IMG/VR virus record: IMGVR_UViG_3300043446_002610
Span: 1-31,075 of that record
Origin: a virus
Length of the DNA: 31,075 nt
Reading direction: 5' to 3' (one strand)
How positions within the stretch are numbered: position 1 is the stretch's first letter; each line of letters begins with the position of its first letter. Shown one piece after another: positions 6,713-14,551 of the stretch. Both the position numbers and the translations under genes were made by a program. The notes below the pieces were generated by a model. It was not told the origin of the DNA. It ran no database searches and saw only the letters and a list, made by a program, of their open reading frames with translations.

Positions 6713-7888
6713 ATGTCAAAAAGGGTATTAGTAATCGGAGCAGGCATTACAGGTGTTTTGTCTGCTTACTATGCCGCTAAACAAGGGTACGCAGTAACAG
6801 TTATCGATCAAGAACGATATGCTGGCATGCGTACCAGTTTTGCAAATGGTGGACAAATCAGTGTAAGTAATAGTGAAGTATGGACTACTCATAGCAATGT
6901 CATTAAAGGCATTAAGTGGATGTTCAAAAAAGATGCACCGTTGTTGTTTAAGCCTTGGCGTTTAGATTGGCGCATGTGGCGTTGGATCGCAAAGTTTCTT
7001 TATTACACTTACACAGGCGCTTACAAAACCAATACAGAACGAACAATTAAATTAGGTTTAGAATCTCGCAGATTATATGATGCTGTATGTGCAGAAGAAA
7101 AAATTAAGTTTGACAGCAAGTACTGCGGCATTTTACATTTTTACAAATCAGAAAATTACTGGCAATCTGCTGTAACAGCAACCAAGTTATACAGAGACAA
7201 TGGTCTAGATAGAACTGTAATTTCAGTTACTCAAATGACTGACTTAGATCCCACCTTAAAAGACATTCAGGATTGTGTGGGCGCAACCTTTACTGCCAGC
7301 GATTGGACAGGTGATATACATAAATTTTGCTATGAATTAATGGCTGTATTGGAAAAGAAATATCAAGTAGTATTTCAGGCAACAACTAAAGTGGATTCAT
7401 TGACCGCCTATTCAAAAACATTTGATGCTGTTATTGTTTCAGCAGGAGTTGGCAGCGAACAATTAGCTAACAGCGTAGGTGATAGACTGGATGTTTATCC
7501 TGTAAAAGGCTATAGCGTTACAATTAACAATGTAAAACCTCCGGCTGTAAGTTTGTTAGACGATGAAGCCAAAATTGTTACTAGCAGTTTAGGCAATAGA
7601 TTCAGAGTAGCAGGTACTGCTGAGTTAGCCGGCGAAAACTATGACATTACAAGAGCACGAATTGAACCTTTATTAAATTGGGTGCATGAAAACTTTCCTA
7701 ACATGAACACACATGACTACAGTCAATGGGCCTGTTTAAGACCAATGACACCAAACATGATGCCCATTGTCAAACAGAGTGACAAAAATCAAAAAGTATT
7801 TTATAATACTGGACATGGACATTTGGGTTGGACTTTGGCACCAGTCACAGCCAAACAAGTAGTAGAACTAATAGAAGAAAAATTATGA
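6713..7888 (+). CDS. DadA-like FAD-dependent D-amino acid dehydrogenase / glycine oxidase family
   Basis: 391 residues, full length for the DAO family. [21 protein letters not shown] (Gly9, Gly11, Gly14) is the FAD-binding dinucleotide fold. [14 protein letters not shown] followed by [14 protein letters not shown] closely follows bacterial DadA, and the C-terminal [17 protein letters not shown] matches its GHG-x-LGWT segment. DadA oxidises D-amino acids to 2-oxo acids, passing electrons to quinones; other family members act on glycine or modified bases. FAD glycine lyases occur in phage thymidine hypermodification, but their partner enzymes are not seen here. It follows yhhQ by three bases and overlaps guaC by ATGA. 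Confidence 0.85.
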   Translation: MSKRVLVIGAGITGVLSAYYAAKQGYAVTVIDQERYAGMRTSFANGGQISVSNSEVWTTHSNVIKGIKWMFKKDAPLLFKPWRLDWRMWRWIAKFLYYTYTGAYKTNTERTIKLGLESRRLYDAVCAEEKIKFDSKYCGILHFYKSENYWQSAVTATKLYRDNGLDRTVISVTQMTDLDPTLKDIQDCVGATFTASDWTGDIHKFCYELMAVLEKKYQVVFQATTKVDSLTAYSKTFDAVIVSAGVGSEQLANSVGDRLDVYPVKGYSVTINNVKPPAVSLLDDEAKIVTSSLGNRFRVAGTAELAGENYDITRARIEPLLNWVHENFPNMNTHDYSQWACLRPMTPNMMPIVKQSDKNQKVFYNTGHGHLGWTLAPVTAKQVVELIEEKL

Positions 7889-8898
7889 GAATCGAAGATG
7901 AAGTTAAACTTGACTTTAGAGATGTACTGATTCGACCAAAACGCAGTACACTATACAGTCGCAAACAAGTTGACTTAGCAAAATTTTACAGATTTAAACA
8001 CAGCAGATATGAATGGATAGGCGTGCCCATCATGGCTGCTAATATGGATGGTGTTGGCACTGTGACTATGGCCCAAACACTTAGCGAGCATAAACTGTTT
8101 ACCTGTTTGGTCAAAGACTATACAGAAGCAGATCTTATGCCCTTGCTTAACATAGCAGACTTTTTTGCTGTCAGCACTGGCACTAGCGAAACAGACTTTA
8201 GGCGCCTAAGCATGATTATCAATGCTTACCCAGAAATTAAATTTATCTGTATTGATGTTGCTAACGGATACCAAGAACGATTTGCAGACTATGTTGCTGA
8301 TGTTCGAGAAGCATTTCCAGGTAAAACAATCATTGCTGGTAATGTTGTTACCGCAGATATGACACAGGAACTTATTTTACGAGGAGCAGACATTGTCAAA
8401 GTCGGAATTGGACCGGGATCGGTATGTACAACTAGGATACAAACTGGGGTTGGCTACCCGCAGCTTTCTGCGATCATTGAGTGCGCTGATGCGGCACATG
8501 GCCTCAATGCCCATATTATTGCTGATGGCGGTTGTACTTGCCCAGGCGATGTGGCTAAGGCATTTGGAGCAGGCGCAGATTTTGTCATGTTGGGCGGCAT
8601 GCTAGCAGGACATGATGAAGGTGGTGGTGAAATCAAAGATGGCAGAGTACAGTTTTATGGTATGAGCTCAGACACTGCCATGGAAAAGAATCACGGTGGT
8701 GTTGCTGAATATCGCAGCAGTGAAGGTCGCACTGTTGATATTCCCTATAAAGGTGCAGTCAAAGATACTGTATTAGATATACTGGGTGGTGTGCGTAGTA
8801 CCTGCACTTATGTGGGTGCAGAAACACTCAAACAATTACCCAAATGTACAACATTCATTAGGGTAAACAGACAGATCAATGATGTATTTGTAAAATGA
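7885..8898 (+). CDS. guaC: GMP reductase
   Basis: 337 residues. Reduces GMP to IMP and ammonia with [18 protein letters not shown] at the N-terminus, [20 protein letters not shown] with catalytic Cys181, [27 protein letters not shown] (phosphate site), [12 protein letters not shown] and [22 protein letters not shown] are all GuaC rather than IMP dehydrogenase, and the IMPDH CBS domain is absent. The ATG at 7885 overlaps the DadA stop. It could reroute host guanylate to IMP/AMP or adjust the GTP pool that folE draws on; this role is inference. Confidence 0.93.
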   Translation: MRIEDEVKLDFRDVLIRPKRSTLYSRKQVDLAKFYRFKHSRYEWIGVPIMAANMDGVGTVTMAQTLSEHKLFTCLVKDYTEADLMPLLNIADFFAVSTGTSETDFRRLSMIINAYPEIKFICIDVANGYQERFADYVADVREAFPGKTIIAGNVVTADMTQELILRGADIVKVGIGPGSVCTTRIQTGVGYPQLSAIIECADAAHGLNAHIIADGGCTCPGDVAKAFGAGADFVMLGGMLAGHDEGGGEIKDGRVQFYGMSSDTAMEKNHGGVAEYRSSEGRTVDIPYKGAVKDTVLDILGGVRSTCTYVGAETLKQLPKCTTFIRVNRQINDVFVK

Positions 8899-9056
8899 AC
8901 AACTTCAATGATGACTTTTTACGAATAAGAAATGTGCCTGACAAGTGGTTACCAGAAGTAGAATATAGAACAATATATCGAGTACAAGTCGGTACATGGC
9001 TTTTTGGATTACTGCCTGTGTATGAGTATAGGTTTACAGATTGGCACAACGAGTAA
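8895..9056 (+). CDS. 53-residue hypothetical protein
   Basis: A short gene starting at the ATGA overlap with guaC and ending five bases before the MazG-like ATG. The product is acidic at its N-terminus ([17 protein letters not shown]) with a possible beta-hairpin ([19 protein letters not shown], then [13 protein letters not shown]). It fills the only space between guaC and the next gene and keeps the coupled pattern, which supports it being real. I do not recognise a family. Confidence 0.6.
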   Translation: MNNFNDDFLRIRNVPDKWLPEVEYRTIYRVQVGTWLFGLLPVYEYRFTDWHNE

Positions 9057-9061
9057 AAATA

Positions 9062-9337
9062 ATGAATAAACGAACAGAAGAAGCAATGGGCATTCTGCAA
9101 GAAGAATGCGCCGAAGTCATTGTGGAAGTCAGTAAGTGTAGAAGATTTGGCATTGACACAAATCATTATAAGACAGGCCTGGCACATAAAACTATGTTAG
9201 AAAACGAAATTGGTGATGTACTAGCACTGGTTGACATTCTATTAGAAGAAGGTATAATTACCGAACAAGGTCTTGCCAAAGCAAAGCAAGCCAAAAAAGA
9301 TAAACTATCAGTATGGTCAAATTTATATGAAACTTAA
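9062..9337 (+). CDS. MazG-like nucleotide pyrophosphohydrolase
   Basis: 91 residues from the ATG at 9062; an in-frame TTG at 9041 is less likely. The metal-binding pattern is clear: LQEECAEVIVEVSK (Glu14, Glu15, Glu18) and LENEIGDVLALVDIL (Glu47/Glu49, Asp52), the EExxE...ExxD layout of single-domain MazG enzymes. These hydrolyse (d)NTPs to monophosphates and pyrophosphate; phage versions may clear modified or competing nucleotides or alter host alarmones. Its 3' end overlaps the queE start by 11 bases. Confidence 0.88.
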   Translation: MNKRTEEAMGILQEECAEVIVEVSKCRRFGIDTNHYKTGLAHKTMLENEIGDVLALVDILLEEGIITEQGLAKAKQAKKDKLSVWSNLYET

Positions 9338-10178
9338 AGTCAGCGAAATTTTTTATTCAGCACAGGGCGAAGGTCGCTTTGTGGGTGTGCCCAGTGTATT
9401 TTTACGTACATTCGGTTGTAACTTTACTTGCAGTGGGTTTGGTTGCAAGCCGGGCAGTAGAAGCACAGAAGCAGATGAAGTAGCAGAAAAAATTCATTTG
9501 TACAAAACATTTGAAGAACTTCCTTTGGTAGAAACAGGCTGCGACAGTTATGCATCGTGGCACCCTGCTTTTCGAGATCTAAGCCCCACATACGAAATGG
9601 GCGCATTAATTAATAAGTTGTTAAGCCTTACTCCCAACAATCATTGGCAACAAAAGAACGGCAATGATGTGCATTTAGTTATTACTGGCGGAGAACCTTT
9701 GCTGGGTTGGCAACGAGCTTATGAAGAATTGTTAAGTGACGAAGATATGATAGATCTTAAAAACTTAACATTTGAAACTAACGGTACACAGCGACTATTG
9801 CCCAAGTTCAAAGACTACTTAAAGGATTGGGCACAACAGGGCGAAATTACTTTTAGTGTCAGCCCTAAACTCAGTGCTAGTGGTGAGGACTGGACTGAAG
9901 CAATTAAACCTGAGGTCGTCCGTGAATACGAAACCGTAGGAACAACTTATTTAAAATTTGTTGTTGACAGCGAACGGCACTTTGAAGAAGTTGATCAAGC
10001 TGTGTTCGAGTATCGCAGTGAAGGTTTTAAAGGTGTTGTGTATGTAATGCCACAGGGCGGTGTAGTCACACCTTATGCACAGAATAGAGTGAATGTAGCA
10101 GATTGGGCATTGTCCAGAGGTTATAATTACAGTCCAAGACTGCATGTTGACCTATGGGGTAACGGCTGGGGGAAATAA
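9327..10178 (+). CDS. queE: QueE-like 7-carboxy-7-deazaguanine synthase (radical SAM), long form
   Basis: 283 residues from the ATG at 9327, which overlaps the MazG-like gene; the frame is open further upstream but MKLKVSEIFYSAQGEGRFVGVPSVFLRTFG is the canonical QueE opening. QueE converts 6-carboxytetrahydropterin to 7-carboxy-7-deazaguanine. The SAM motif is unusual: Cys31-x3-Cys35, an added Cys40, and a third family-like Cys only at Cys72 in GCDSYASW, so the normal CxxxCxxC is split by an insertion of about 36 residues. VHLVITGGEPLLGW (SAM/ribose contact) and ETNGT follow as expected. The C-terminal half differs from short bacterial QueE. Confidence 0.85.
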   Translation: MKLKVSEIFYSAQGEGRFVGVPSVFLRTFGCNFTCSGFGCKPGSRSTEADEVAEKIHLYKTFEELPLVETGCDSYASWHPAFRDLSPTYEMGALINKLLSLTPNNHWQQKNGNDVHLVITGGEPLLGWQRAYEELLSDEDMIDLKNLTFETNGTQRLLPKFKDYLKDWAQQGEITFSVSPKLSASGEDWTEAIKPEVVREYETVGTTYLKFVVDSERHFEEVDQAVFEYRSEGFKGVVYVMPQGGVVTPYAQNRVNVADWALSRGYNYSPRLHVDLWGNGWGK

Positions 10179-10180
10179 TT

Positions 10181-10390
10181 ATGACAGAAACAAAACAAAG
10201 AACTATTACGAGAATGATAACTTACAGAATAACCGCTTGGTTGTTCACAATTTTTTGGACATGGCTGTTCACAGGAGATATCGGAAGTGCTACAGGATTT
10301 GCCACAGCACTGCACATTCTCTTGAGTATTGACTACTACATACACGAACGCATTTGGTTAAAGATCAAATGGGGTAAGGTATCTGAATAA
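10181..10390 (+). CDS. DUF2061-type small membrane protein
   Basis: 69 residues. RMITYRITAWLFTIFWTWLF, TGDIGSATGFATALHILLSI and HERIWLKIKWG reproduce the DUF2061 pattern: two helices around a short TG-x-x-x-A turn and a conserved HERxW before a basic end. It should sit in the inner membrane with both ends on one side. Its biochemical role is unknown. It starts two bases after queE and its stop shares a base with the next ATG (TAATG). Confidence 0.85.
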   Translation: MTETKQRTITRMITYRITAWLFTIFWTWLFTGDIGSATGFATALHILLSIDYYIHERIWLKIKWGKVSE

Positions 10391-10632
10391 TGTTTTTATA
10401 TGATGAATCGGTCAGAGAAAGCCCGCAGGAAGATACTTGGGGTTTGAACCGTGCAGAGGGTTGGCGTATTAGACTATGTTGGGCTCCTAAAAAATGTTTT
10501 TTGTCAAAACAGCCGCTATGGGGTAAGTATGCTTACTACGGCGAACGGTGGATTACTGGTCCCGGTGAACCAGTTGTGATAAAATATTGGATAGCCAAAG
10601 ATGAATTTATTATTTGGCAGTTGAAAAAATGA
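10390..10632 (+). CDS. Hypothetical protein, aromatic-rich
   Basis: 80 residues with many Trp and Tyr residues (GWRIRLCWAPKKCF, LWGKYAYYGERWITG). The end reads DEFIIWQLKK, faintly like the (F)xLRW end of the array family further on, but without the W[C/L] helix, so I do not include it. No metal or membrane motif. Coupled to both neighbours by TAATG and ATGA overlaps. Confidence 0.65.
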   Translation: MFLYDESVRESPQEDTWGLNRAEGWRIRLCWAPKKCFLSKQPLWGKYAYYGERWITGPGEPVVIKYWIAKDEFIIWQLKK

Positions 10633-10868
10633 AGTTATTTAATTTTCGTCACTTACAAGAAGTAAACGAAGGTTATTTAGATCATGCTAAATTTGGCTTG
10701 TGGGTAGCAGGCATACAATTTTTATTAGCAGTAATGGGCACTGTTCATGCAGTCATACCATTTATGTTTGCAAGGTGGCCTGAAAAATTAACTAACTATC
10801 TTATTCGCCAAAGTAAAACAAGAACACAAAGTGTGAGAAGAAGTTTAAAATCGAAAGGTATATTTTAA
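10629..10868 (+). CDS. DUF6356-like small membrane protein
   Basis: 79 residues from the ATGA overlap at 10629. FRHLQEVNEGYLDHAKFGLWVAGIQFLLAVMGTVHAVIPFMFARW matches the DUF6356 pattern I recall: a conserved YxxH before the first helix, then VHAxxPFxF. Two membrane helices are likely, with a strongly basic cytoplasmic tail (SKTRTQSVRRSLKSK). Function unknown. It forms, with the DUF2061 protein, a small group of membrane-associated genes behind queE. Confidence 0.75.
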   Translation: MKLFNFRHLQEVNEGYLDHAKFGLWVAGIQFLLAVMGTVHAVIPFMFARWPEKLTNYLIRQSKTRTQSVRRSLKSKGIF

Positions 10869-11233
10869 TGGCAACAGAAAAGAAAGTACCTGCTAAAAAG
10901 ACAGCAGGCAAATTAACAGTAAAAGTAAAAGACCCTAAGGCAGAAGCAACCAAGCGCGGAGAACCTTATGTCAGTATCCTCAGCATTGACCTAGATCCCG
11001 AAAATGTGGGACAAGGTGCGTTTGAATTGGATTGGAATGAACAATTTATTACCAAGCTACTTCGTGCTGGCTATCAAGGCAAAACAGACGCAGACATTGT
11101 GGACCGTTGGTTCCAAGATGTTTGCCGTAATGTTGTATTGGAAACTTTTGAACAATACGAAGCCAATAATCCAAGGCCACTCAGCGGCGTAAAGAAAACT
11201 GATATAGGTGGCGGACGCACAGAGGTAAGTTGA
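10868..11233 (+). CDS. Hypothetical protein with Lys/Ala-rich N-terminus
   Basis: 121 residues. Residues 1-35 are basic and of low complexity (TEKKVPAKKTAGK, VKVKDPKAEATKRG), probably disordered. The rest is folded: YVSILSIDLDPENVGQGAFELDWNEQF, then a helix (DADIVDRWFQDVCRNVVLETFEQYE). I recall similar T4-like phage hypotheticals. The basic tail could bind nucleic acid, but nothing shows it directly. Overlaps its neighbours by TAATG and TGATG. Confidence 0.7.
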   Translation: MATEKKVPAKKTAGKLTVKVKDPKAEATKRGEPYVSILSIDLDPENVGQGAFELDWNEQFITKLLRAGYQGKTDADIVDRWFQDVCRNVVLETFEQYEANNPRPLSGVKKTDIGGGRTEVS

Positions 11234-11895
11234 TGCCCGGCATTCTTTATGTCAACGGCGACAGCCATAGCTATGGGTACGACGCAGGCGGCAAAGACTA
11301 TGCATACGGCAAATATGTTGCAGATGCGTTAGGTTATGATTATGTATGCGATGCTGTGTCCGCTTGCAGTAACGACAGCATAATTGATAGAACACTAAAA
11401 TACTTTGACAGCCAAACTCCAGATCTAATCATAATCGGGTGGAGCACTTGGGAACGAGAAACTTGGTATTGGCAGAATCAAACCTATCATGTCACTGCCA
11501 GCGGTTTTGATACAGTTCATCCACAACTGCAAGATCGTTATAAAAAATGGGTTATCGATAACTGTGATCCCGAATATCAACAGTTCAAAGAACTACAAAA
11601 TCATTCTAAAATTTATCATTTCCATCAATTCTTATCCAACCATAATATTAAACACTTGTTTTTTAATTGCTATAATCATTTCTTCTATACAGCAGAATAT
11701 AATAAATCTAAATTTGATTGGGCTAACAGTTATATTGATCCCTATGATGAAAATTTTACTTATTATTATTGGTTAAAAAATATGGGCTATAAACCTGCCA
11801 ATCCAAAATTTTATCATTACGGCACAGACGCACATCAAGCATGGGCCAATTTCATTTTACCAAAAGTTCAAATGCTATTGACTGCAAATGAATAA
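11233..11895 (+). CDS. SGNH-hydrolase-like protein (DUF6071-like)
   Basis: 220 residues from the ATG at 11233 (a TTG one codon earlier is possible). VNGDSHSYG at residues 7-15 is a GDS block with Ser11 as candidate nucleophile; IIIGWSTWERE is a block III-like strand; the C-terminal GTDAHQAWANFILPKV supplies Asp199 and His201, though in the spacing DxH rather than DxxH. Such proteins remove or transfer acyl groups on glycans. No signal peptide, so it acts in the cytoplasm or on newly made sugar. It could work with the glycosyltransferase near the left end. Confidence 0.7.
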   Translation: MPGILYVNGDSHSYGYDAGGKDYAYGKYVADALGYDYVCDAVSACSNDSIIDRTLKYFDSQTPDLIIIGWSTWERETWYWQNQTYHVTASGFDTVHPQLQDRYKKWVIDNCDPEYQQFKELQNHSKIYHFHQFLSNHNIKHLFFNCYNHFFYTAEYNKSKFDWANSYIDPYDENFTYYYWLKNMGYKPANPKFYHYGTDAHQAWANFILPKVQMLLTANE

Positions 11896-11906
11896 TATGC
11901 TACTAT
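11878..11906 (+). promoter_or_regulatory. Promoter inside the SGNH gene end, driving the exonuclease
   Basis: TTGACT (11878-11883), 17-base spacer, TACTAT (11901-11906). The predicted start, about seven bases after the -10, coincides with the ATG at 11913, and no SD precedes it, so the transcript may be leaderless. Confidence 0.5.
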
Positions 11907-11912
11907 TATCCT

Positions 11913-12884
11913 ATGCGATATCTTATTGTTGACACAGCTAACACATTCTTCCGTGCCCGTCATGCGGCACATCGTCAAGCCGATACTTGGGATCGTTTGG
12001 GTTTTGCCATTCATGTTACACTGGGCAGTGTAAACAAAGCATGGCGAGATCAAAAAGCGGATCATGTAGTGTTCTGTTTGGAAGGCCGTTCATGGCGCAA
12101 GGACTACTATGAACCCTACAAGAAAAATCGTGCAGTTGCCAGAGCGGCGCTTACTGAAGCAGAACAAGAAGAAGACAAATTGTTTTGGGAAACTTTTGAC
12201 GCTCTCAAAACCTTTTTGCAAGACAAGACAAATTGTACTGTTCTTAGACACGATGAGCTGGAAGCAGATGATCTTGTAGCAGGATGGATCCAAGCACATC
12301 CCGAGGATCACCATACTATCGTAAGTTCAGACACTGACTTTCATCAACTGTTGGCAGAAAATGTCAATCAGTACAATGGTATTGCCGACGAGCTTCATAC
12401 CATTGAAGGTATTTTTGATAAAAAAGGCAAGCCTGTAATTGACAAAAAGACCAAGGAACCAAAAACTATTCCTAATCCTGAGTGGATCCTATTTGAAAAG
12501 TGTATCCGTGGTGATCCTACAGACAATGTGTTTAGTGCATTTCCTGGTGTTCGCAAGACTAAACTTTTAGAAGCCTACAACGACCGCGACAACAAAGGTT
12601 TTGCGTGGAACAATCTAATGCTACAGCGTTGGACCGATCACAATGACATCGAACACAAGGTCTTGGATGATTACAATCGTAATCGTGTGTTGGTCGATTT
12701 GACTGCACAGCCTGACGACATTAAACTTAAAATTATCGAAACCATCCAACAAAACTCAGTGGTCAAGAATCGTCCAATGATTGGCGCACAATTTTTAAAA
12801 TTCTGCGGCAAATACGACCTTGTTAAACTAAGTGAAAATAACACTGCTTTTGCAGAGTTTTTATCAGCGAGCTATCCACAATGA
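11913..12884 (+). CDS. rnh: T4-type RNase H / 5'-3' exonuclease
   Basis: 323 residues of the FEN/5' nuclease family. In T4 the enzyme removes RNA primers and flaps from lagging strands. Acidic metal ligands are in place: LIVDTANTFFRARH (Asp7), LEADDLVAGW (Glu117, Asp119, Asp120), SSDTDFHQLL (Asp140, Asp142) and RGDPTDNVFSAFPGVRKTK (Asp201, Asp204), the last starting the helix-hairpin-helix DNA-binding part. Length is near the 305 residues of the T4 protein. The helical arch region (WRKDYYEPYKKNRAVARAAL) contains the usual basic residues. Confidence 0.93.
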   Translation: MRYLIVDTANTFFRARHAAHRQADTWDRLGFAIHVTLGSVNKAWRDQKADHVVFCLEGRSWRKDYYEPYKKNRAVARAALTEAEQEEDKLFWETFDALKTFLQDKTNCTVLRHDELEADDLVAGWIQAHPEDHHTIVSSDTDFHQLLAENVNQYNGIADELHTIEGIFDKKGKPVIDKKTKEPKTIPNPEWILFEKCIRGDPTDNVFSAFPGVRKTKLLEAYNDRDNKGFAWNNLMLQRWTDHNDIEHKVLDDYNRNRVLVDLTAQPDDIKLKIIETIQQNSVVKNRPMIGAQFLKFCGKYDLVKLSENNTAFAEFLSASYPQ

Positions 12885-13114
12885 ATAAAAAATTACTTGA
12901 AGAATTTCAACTACAGGCAGGTGGCAGTCACTACCCTAAAATCAATCCCGACATGCAGGCTGCGTTTGCTAAACTAATTGTTAAATACTGTATAGACTCA
13001 GTAGAAAACGCACAGCTACAGGATATGGTCTATACCAGTTATCAAAAAGACTTTGCCAGAGGCGTTAAAGAACGCATCGTAGCACAACTCAAAGAAAAAT
13101 TCGATGTATATTGA
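12881..13114 (+). CDS. Small conserved phage protein
   Basis: 77 residues, starting at the ATGA overlap with the exonuclease. FQLQAGGSHYPKINPDMQAAFAKLIVKYCIDSV is a pattern I recall from small T4-like phage proteins of unknown role. Mostly helical with a basic C-terminus (GVKERIVAQLKEKF). No catalytic motif. Confidence 0.75.
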   Translation: MNKKLLEEFQLQAGGSHYPKINPDMQAAFAKLIVKYCIDSVENAQLQDMVYTSYQKDFARGVKERIVAQLKEKFDVY

Positions 13115-13373
13115 TTCAGAAAAATTTACAGCCTGTATTCGCACCATTCGTCAAAACGATGACGATTTTATCTTGACTAATGGCATAGTAGTGACTCCTC
13201 GCGCTGGATTTGAAATCAGTAATAGGTGTCCCGAAAATTACAAAGACTTAATTCATGAATGTATTCGACATGGATGGATTAAGCCAGTGGCCTATATGTA
13301 TGATCATGAATTAATGTGGGAAAAACTAAGTACGCCCACTGATCAAGAAGATCCTTATCCAACACCATGGTGA
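13104..13373 (+). CDS. Hypothetical protein
   Basis: 89 residues, acidic. The ATG lies inside the end of the gene before (11-base overlap). The fold seems mixed: NDDDFILTNGIVVTPRAGFEI looks like strands, DLIHECIRHGWIKPVAYMYDHELMWEKL like a helix followed by a strand. Two cysteines, no metal motif. I do not recognise it. Confidence 0.65.
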   Translation: MYIDSEKFTACIRTIRQNDDDFILTNGIVVTPRAGFEISNRCPENYKDLIHECIRHGWIKPVAYMYDHELMWEKLSTPTDQEDPYPTPW

Positions 13374-13377
13374 CTGT

Positions 13378-13572
13378 ATGATGAATTTTCAACATTGGTT
13401 ACATGAAAAGTGGCTAGAGCACTGTGAAGAATATCTGCAATGGTGCAAACAAATGCCTATGTATGATATCAGCGAATACTACGAGCGATATCGCGACTGG
13501 TTAAATGAACAATATAGCAAGGACCAAAACAACAATGACGGAACTGATAGCAAAACCCATTCTAAAGAATAA
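13378..13572 (+). CDS. Small conserved phage protein, helical
   Basis: 64 residues. FQHWLHEKWLEHCEEYLQWCKQMP and YYERYRDWLNEQYSK form two amphipathic, Trp/Tyr-rich helices, followed by a polar tail. I recall similar short proteins in T4-like phages (a WLHEKW...WL pattern). Two in-frame ATGs (13378, 13381) could start it. The next gene begins inside its tail. Confidence 0.7.
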   Translation: MMNFQHWLHEKWLEHCEEYLQWCKQMPMYDISEYYERYRDWLNEQYSKDQNNNDGTDSKTHSKE

Positions 13573-14011
13573 ATTTTGGGTAGTAGAAGATCACGGTAAT
13601 CAAGTTGCTACTATTCAAGCAGTTGACAATGGTGGCTTTGTTTATGTAGATACTAACAACAGAACACGGTTTCCTTCAATTAAACTGTTGTCAAAAGAAT
13701 ACAACATTACCTTTGACAAAGACAGTAGAGCAAAAACAAAACCTGTTCAAGAACATTCAGTATATGGTTATCCTGTAACCAATAAACCTTGGAATATACT
13801 GTGGGATGTCAAACACCAATTTGGTGTGTTTACCAAAACAAACAAAAGTAAAAGCTATTATTGTGCAGGACACTACATTATCAAATTCAACAATGGTTGG
13901 GTTAAAAGTTTTTGTCCTAAATTGATTACGCTAAACCGTTATCCATTTCAAGGTCCTTTTATGACCAAGGAGCAGATGCAGGAAGCATTAAAGGCGGCTA
14001 ATGGCAAATAA
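13535..14011 (+). CDS. Conserved T4-like phage hypothetical protein
   Basis: 158 residues from the ATG at 13535, 38 bases inside the gene before (an in-frame ATG at 13505 would add ten residues). TELIAKPILKNKFWVVEDHGNQVATIQAV, RFPSIKLLSKEYNITF and YYCAGHYIIKFNNGWVKSFCPKLITLNRYPFQGPF are segments I recall as well conserved in T4-like cyanophages. Beta-rich and basic; function unknown. The conserved region starts at TELIAKP, favouring this start. Confidence 0.8.
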   Translation: MTELIAKPILKNKFWVVEDHGNQVATIQAVDNGGFVYVDTNNRTRFPSIKLLSKEYNITFDKDSRAKTKPVQEHSVYGYPVTNKPWNILWDVKHQFGVFTKTNKSKSYYCAGHYIIKFNNGWVKSFCPKLITLNRYPFQGPFMTKEQMQEALKAANGK

Positions 14012-14222
14012 TATCAGCTTGCATTTAAAACAGTTCAATGACAAAGTAAAAGTCATGAATCAAAGCAACAGTAAACAACTGATCCTATCGGCCCAAGAAG
14101 CCCGCGATATTCAAGCAGAATTGTTTGAATTATTAAATTTATGTGCAGTTTTAGCGCACAAAAATGCCTCAGGTAACAGTGACACAGATGTCACTGTTAA
14201 AATGGATGGTGGTACTTTTTAA
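14001..14222 (+). CDS. Conserved T4-like phage hypothetical protein
   Basis: 73 residues, overlapping the preceding gene by 11 bases. LHLKQFNDKVKVMNQSNSKQLILSAQEARDIQAELFELLNLCAVL is mostly helical with an LSAQEARDIQAEL core I recall from T4-like phage genomes, usually beside the previous gene as here. A coiled-coil-like oligomer is possible. No enzymatic motif. Confidence 0.75.
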   Translation: MANNISLHLKQFNDKVKVMNQSNSKQLILSAQEARDIQAELFELLNLCAVLAHKNASGNSDTDVTVKMDGGTF

Positions 14223-14237
14223 CTGCGTATATTAAGG

Positions 14238-14245
14238 CATAAATA
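14238..14245 (+). promoter_or_regulatory. Possible T4-type late promoter box
   Basis: CATAAATA, one base off TATAAATA, lies in the 41-base gap between two genes and 19 bases before the next ATG, a spacing suited to a very short leader. No SD is visible in that gap. Weak evidence alone. Confidence 0.3.
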
Positions 14246-14263
14246 TATTGTAAGATCAAATAT

Positions 14264-14551
14264 ATGAGCAGACCCAAGCCCACAGTACTAATCGATCATG
14301 TCGATAGACAAACTTATAAAACAGAACAGATTCTTAGCAGTGAAGGCATCTGGGCAGTGTTCTACGACAACCAACCCATTAACTTAAAAAGTCATAACAT
14401 GTTGGTCAACTATCCTGGTCCTAAGTATAAAAAGACCAGTTTCAGTAATCCAGGACATGCTATTAATCTTTGTAAGAAGTTAAACAACTTATTCAAGACT
14501 GATAAGTTTACCGTAGTATTGTTAAAAAGCGGTGATCAAATCTTCCCCTAA
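14264..14551 (+). CDS. Conserved T4-like phage hypothetical protein
   Basis: 95 residues, basic. SRPKPTVLIDHVDRQTYKTEQILSSEGIWAVFYDNQPINL and VNYPGPKYKKTSFSNPGHAINLCKKLNNLF form a pattern I recall in T4-like cyanophages, including the YPGPKYKK...SNPGHA core. Mixed strands and helix. No known activity. It lacks an SD and may depend on the box at 14238. The following gene starts 20 bases before its stop. Confidence 0.8.
   Translation: MSRPKPTVLIDHVDRQTYKTEQILSSEGIWAVFYDNQPINLKSHNMLVNYPGPKYKKTSFSNPGHAINLCKKLNNLFKTDKFTVVLLKSGDQIFP

Noticed and set aside
7885-9337. 2-aminoadenine (Z) genome pathway from guaC plus a MazG-like enzyme
   Set aside because: No PurZ-like adenylosuccinate synthetase or DatZ-like phosphohydrolase is present, and the first gene is clearly GMP reductase. 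A dGTPase-type MazZ role for the MazG-like protein cannot be shown.
10390-10632. Further LRW-family member because it ends DEFIIWQLKK
   Set aside because: It lacks the W[C/L] helix, the Arg-Trp end and the SD-bearing codons; the resemblance is too weak.
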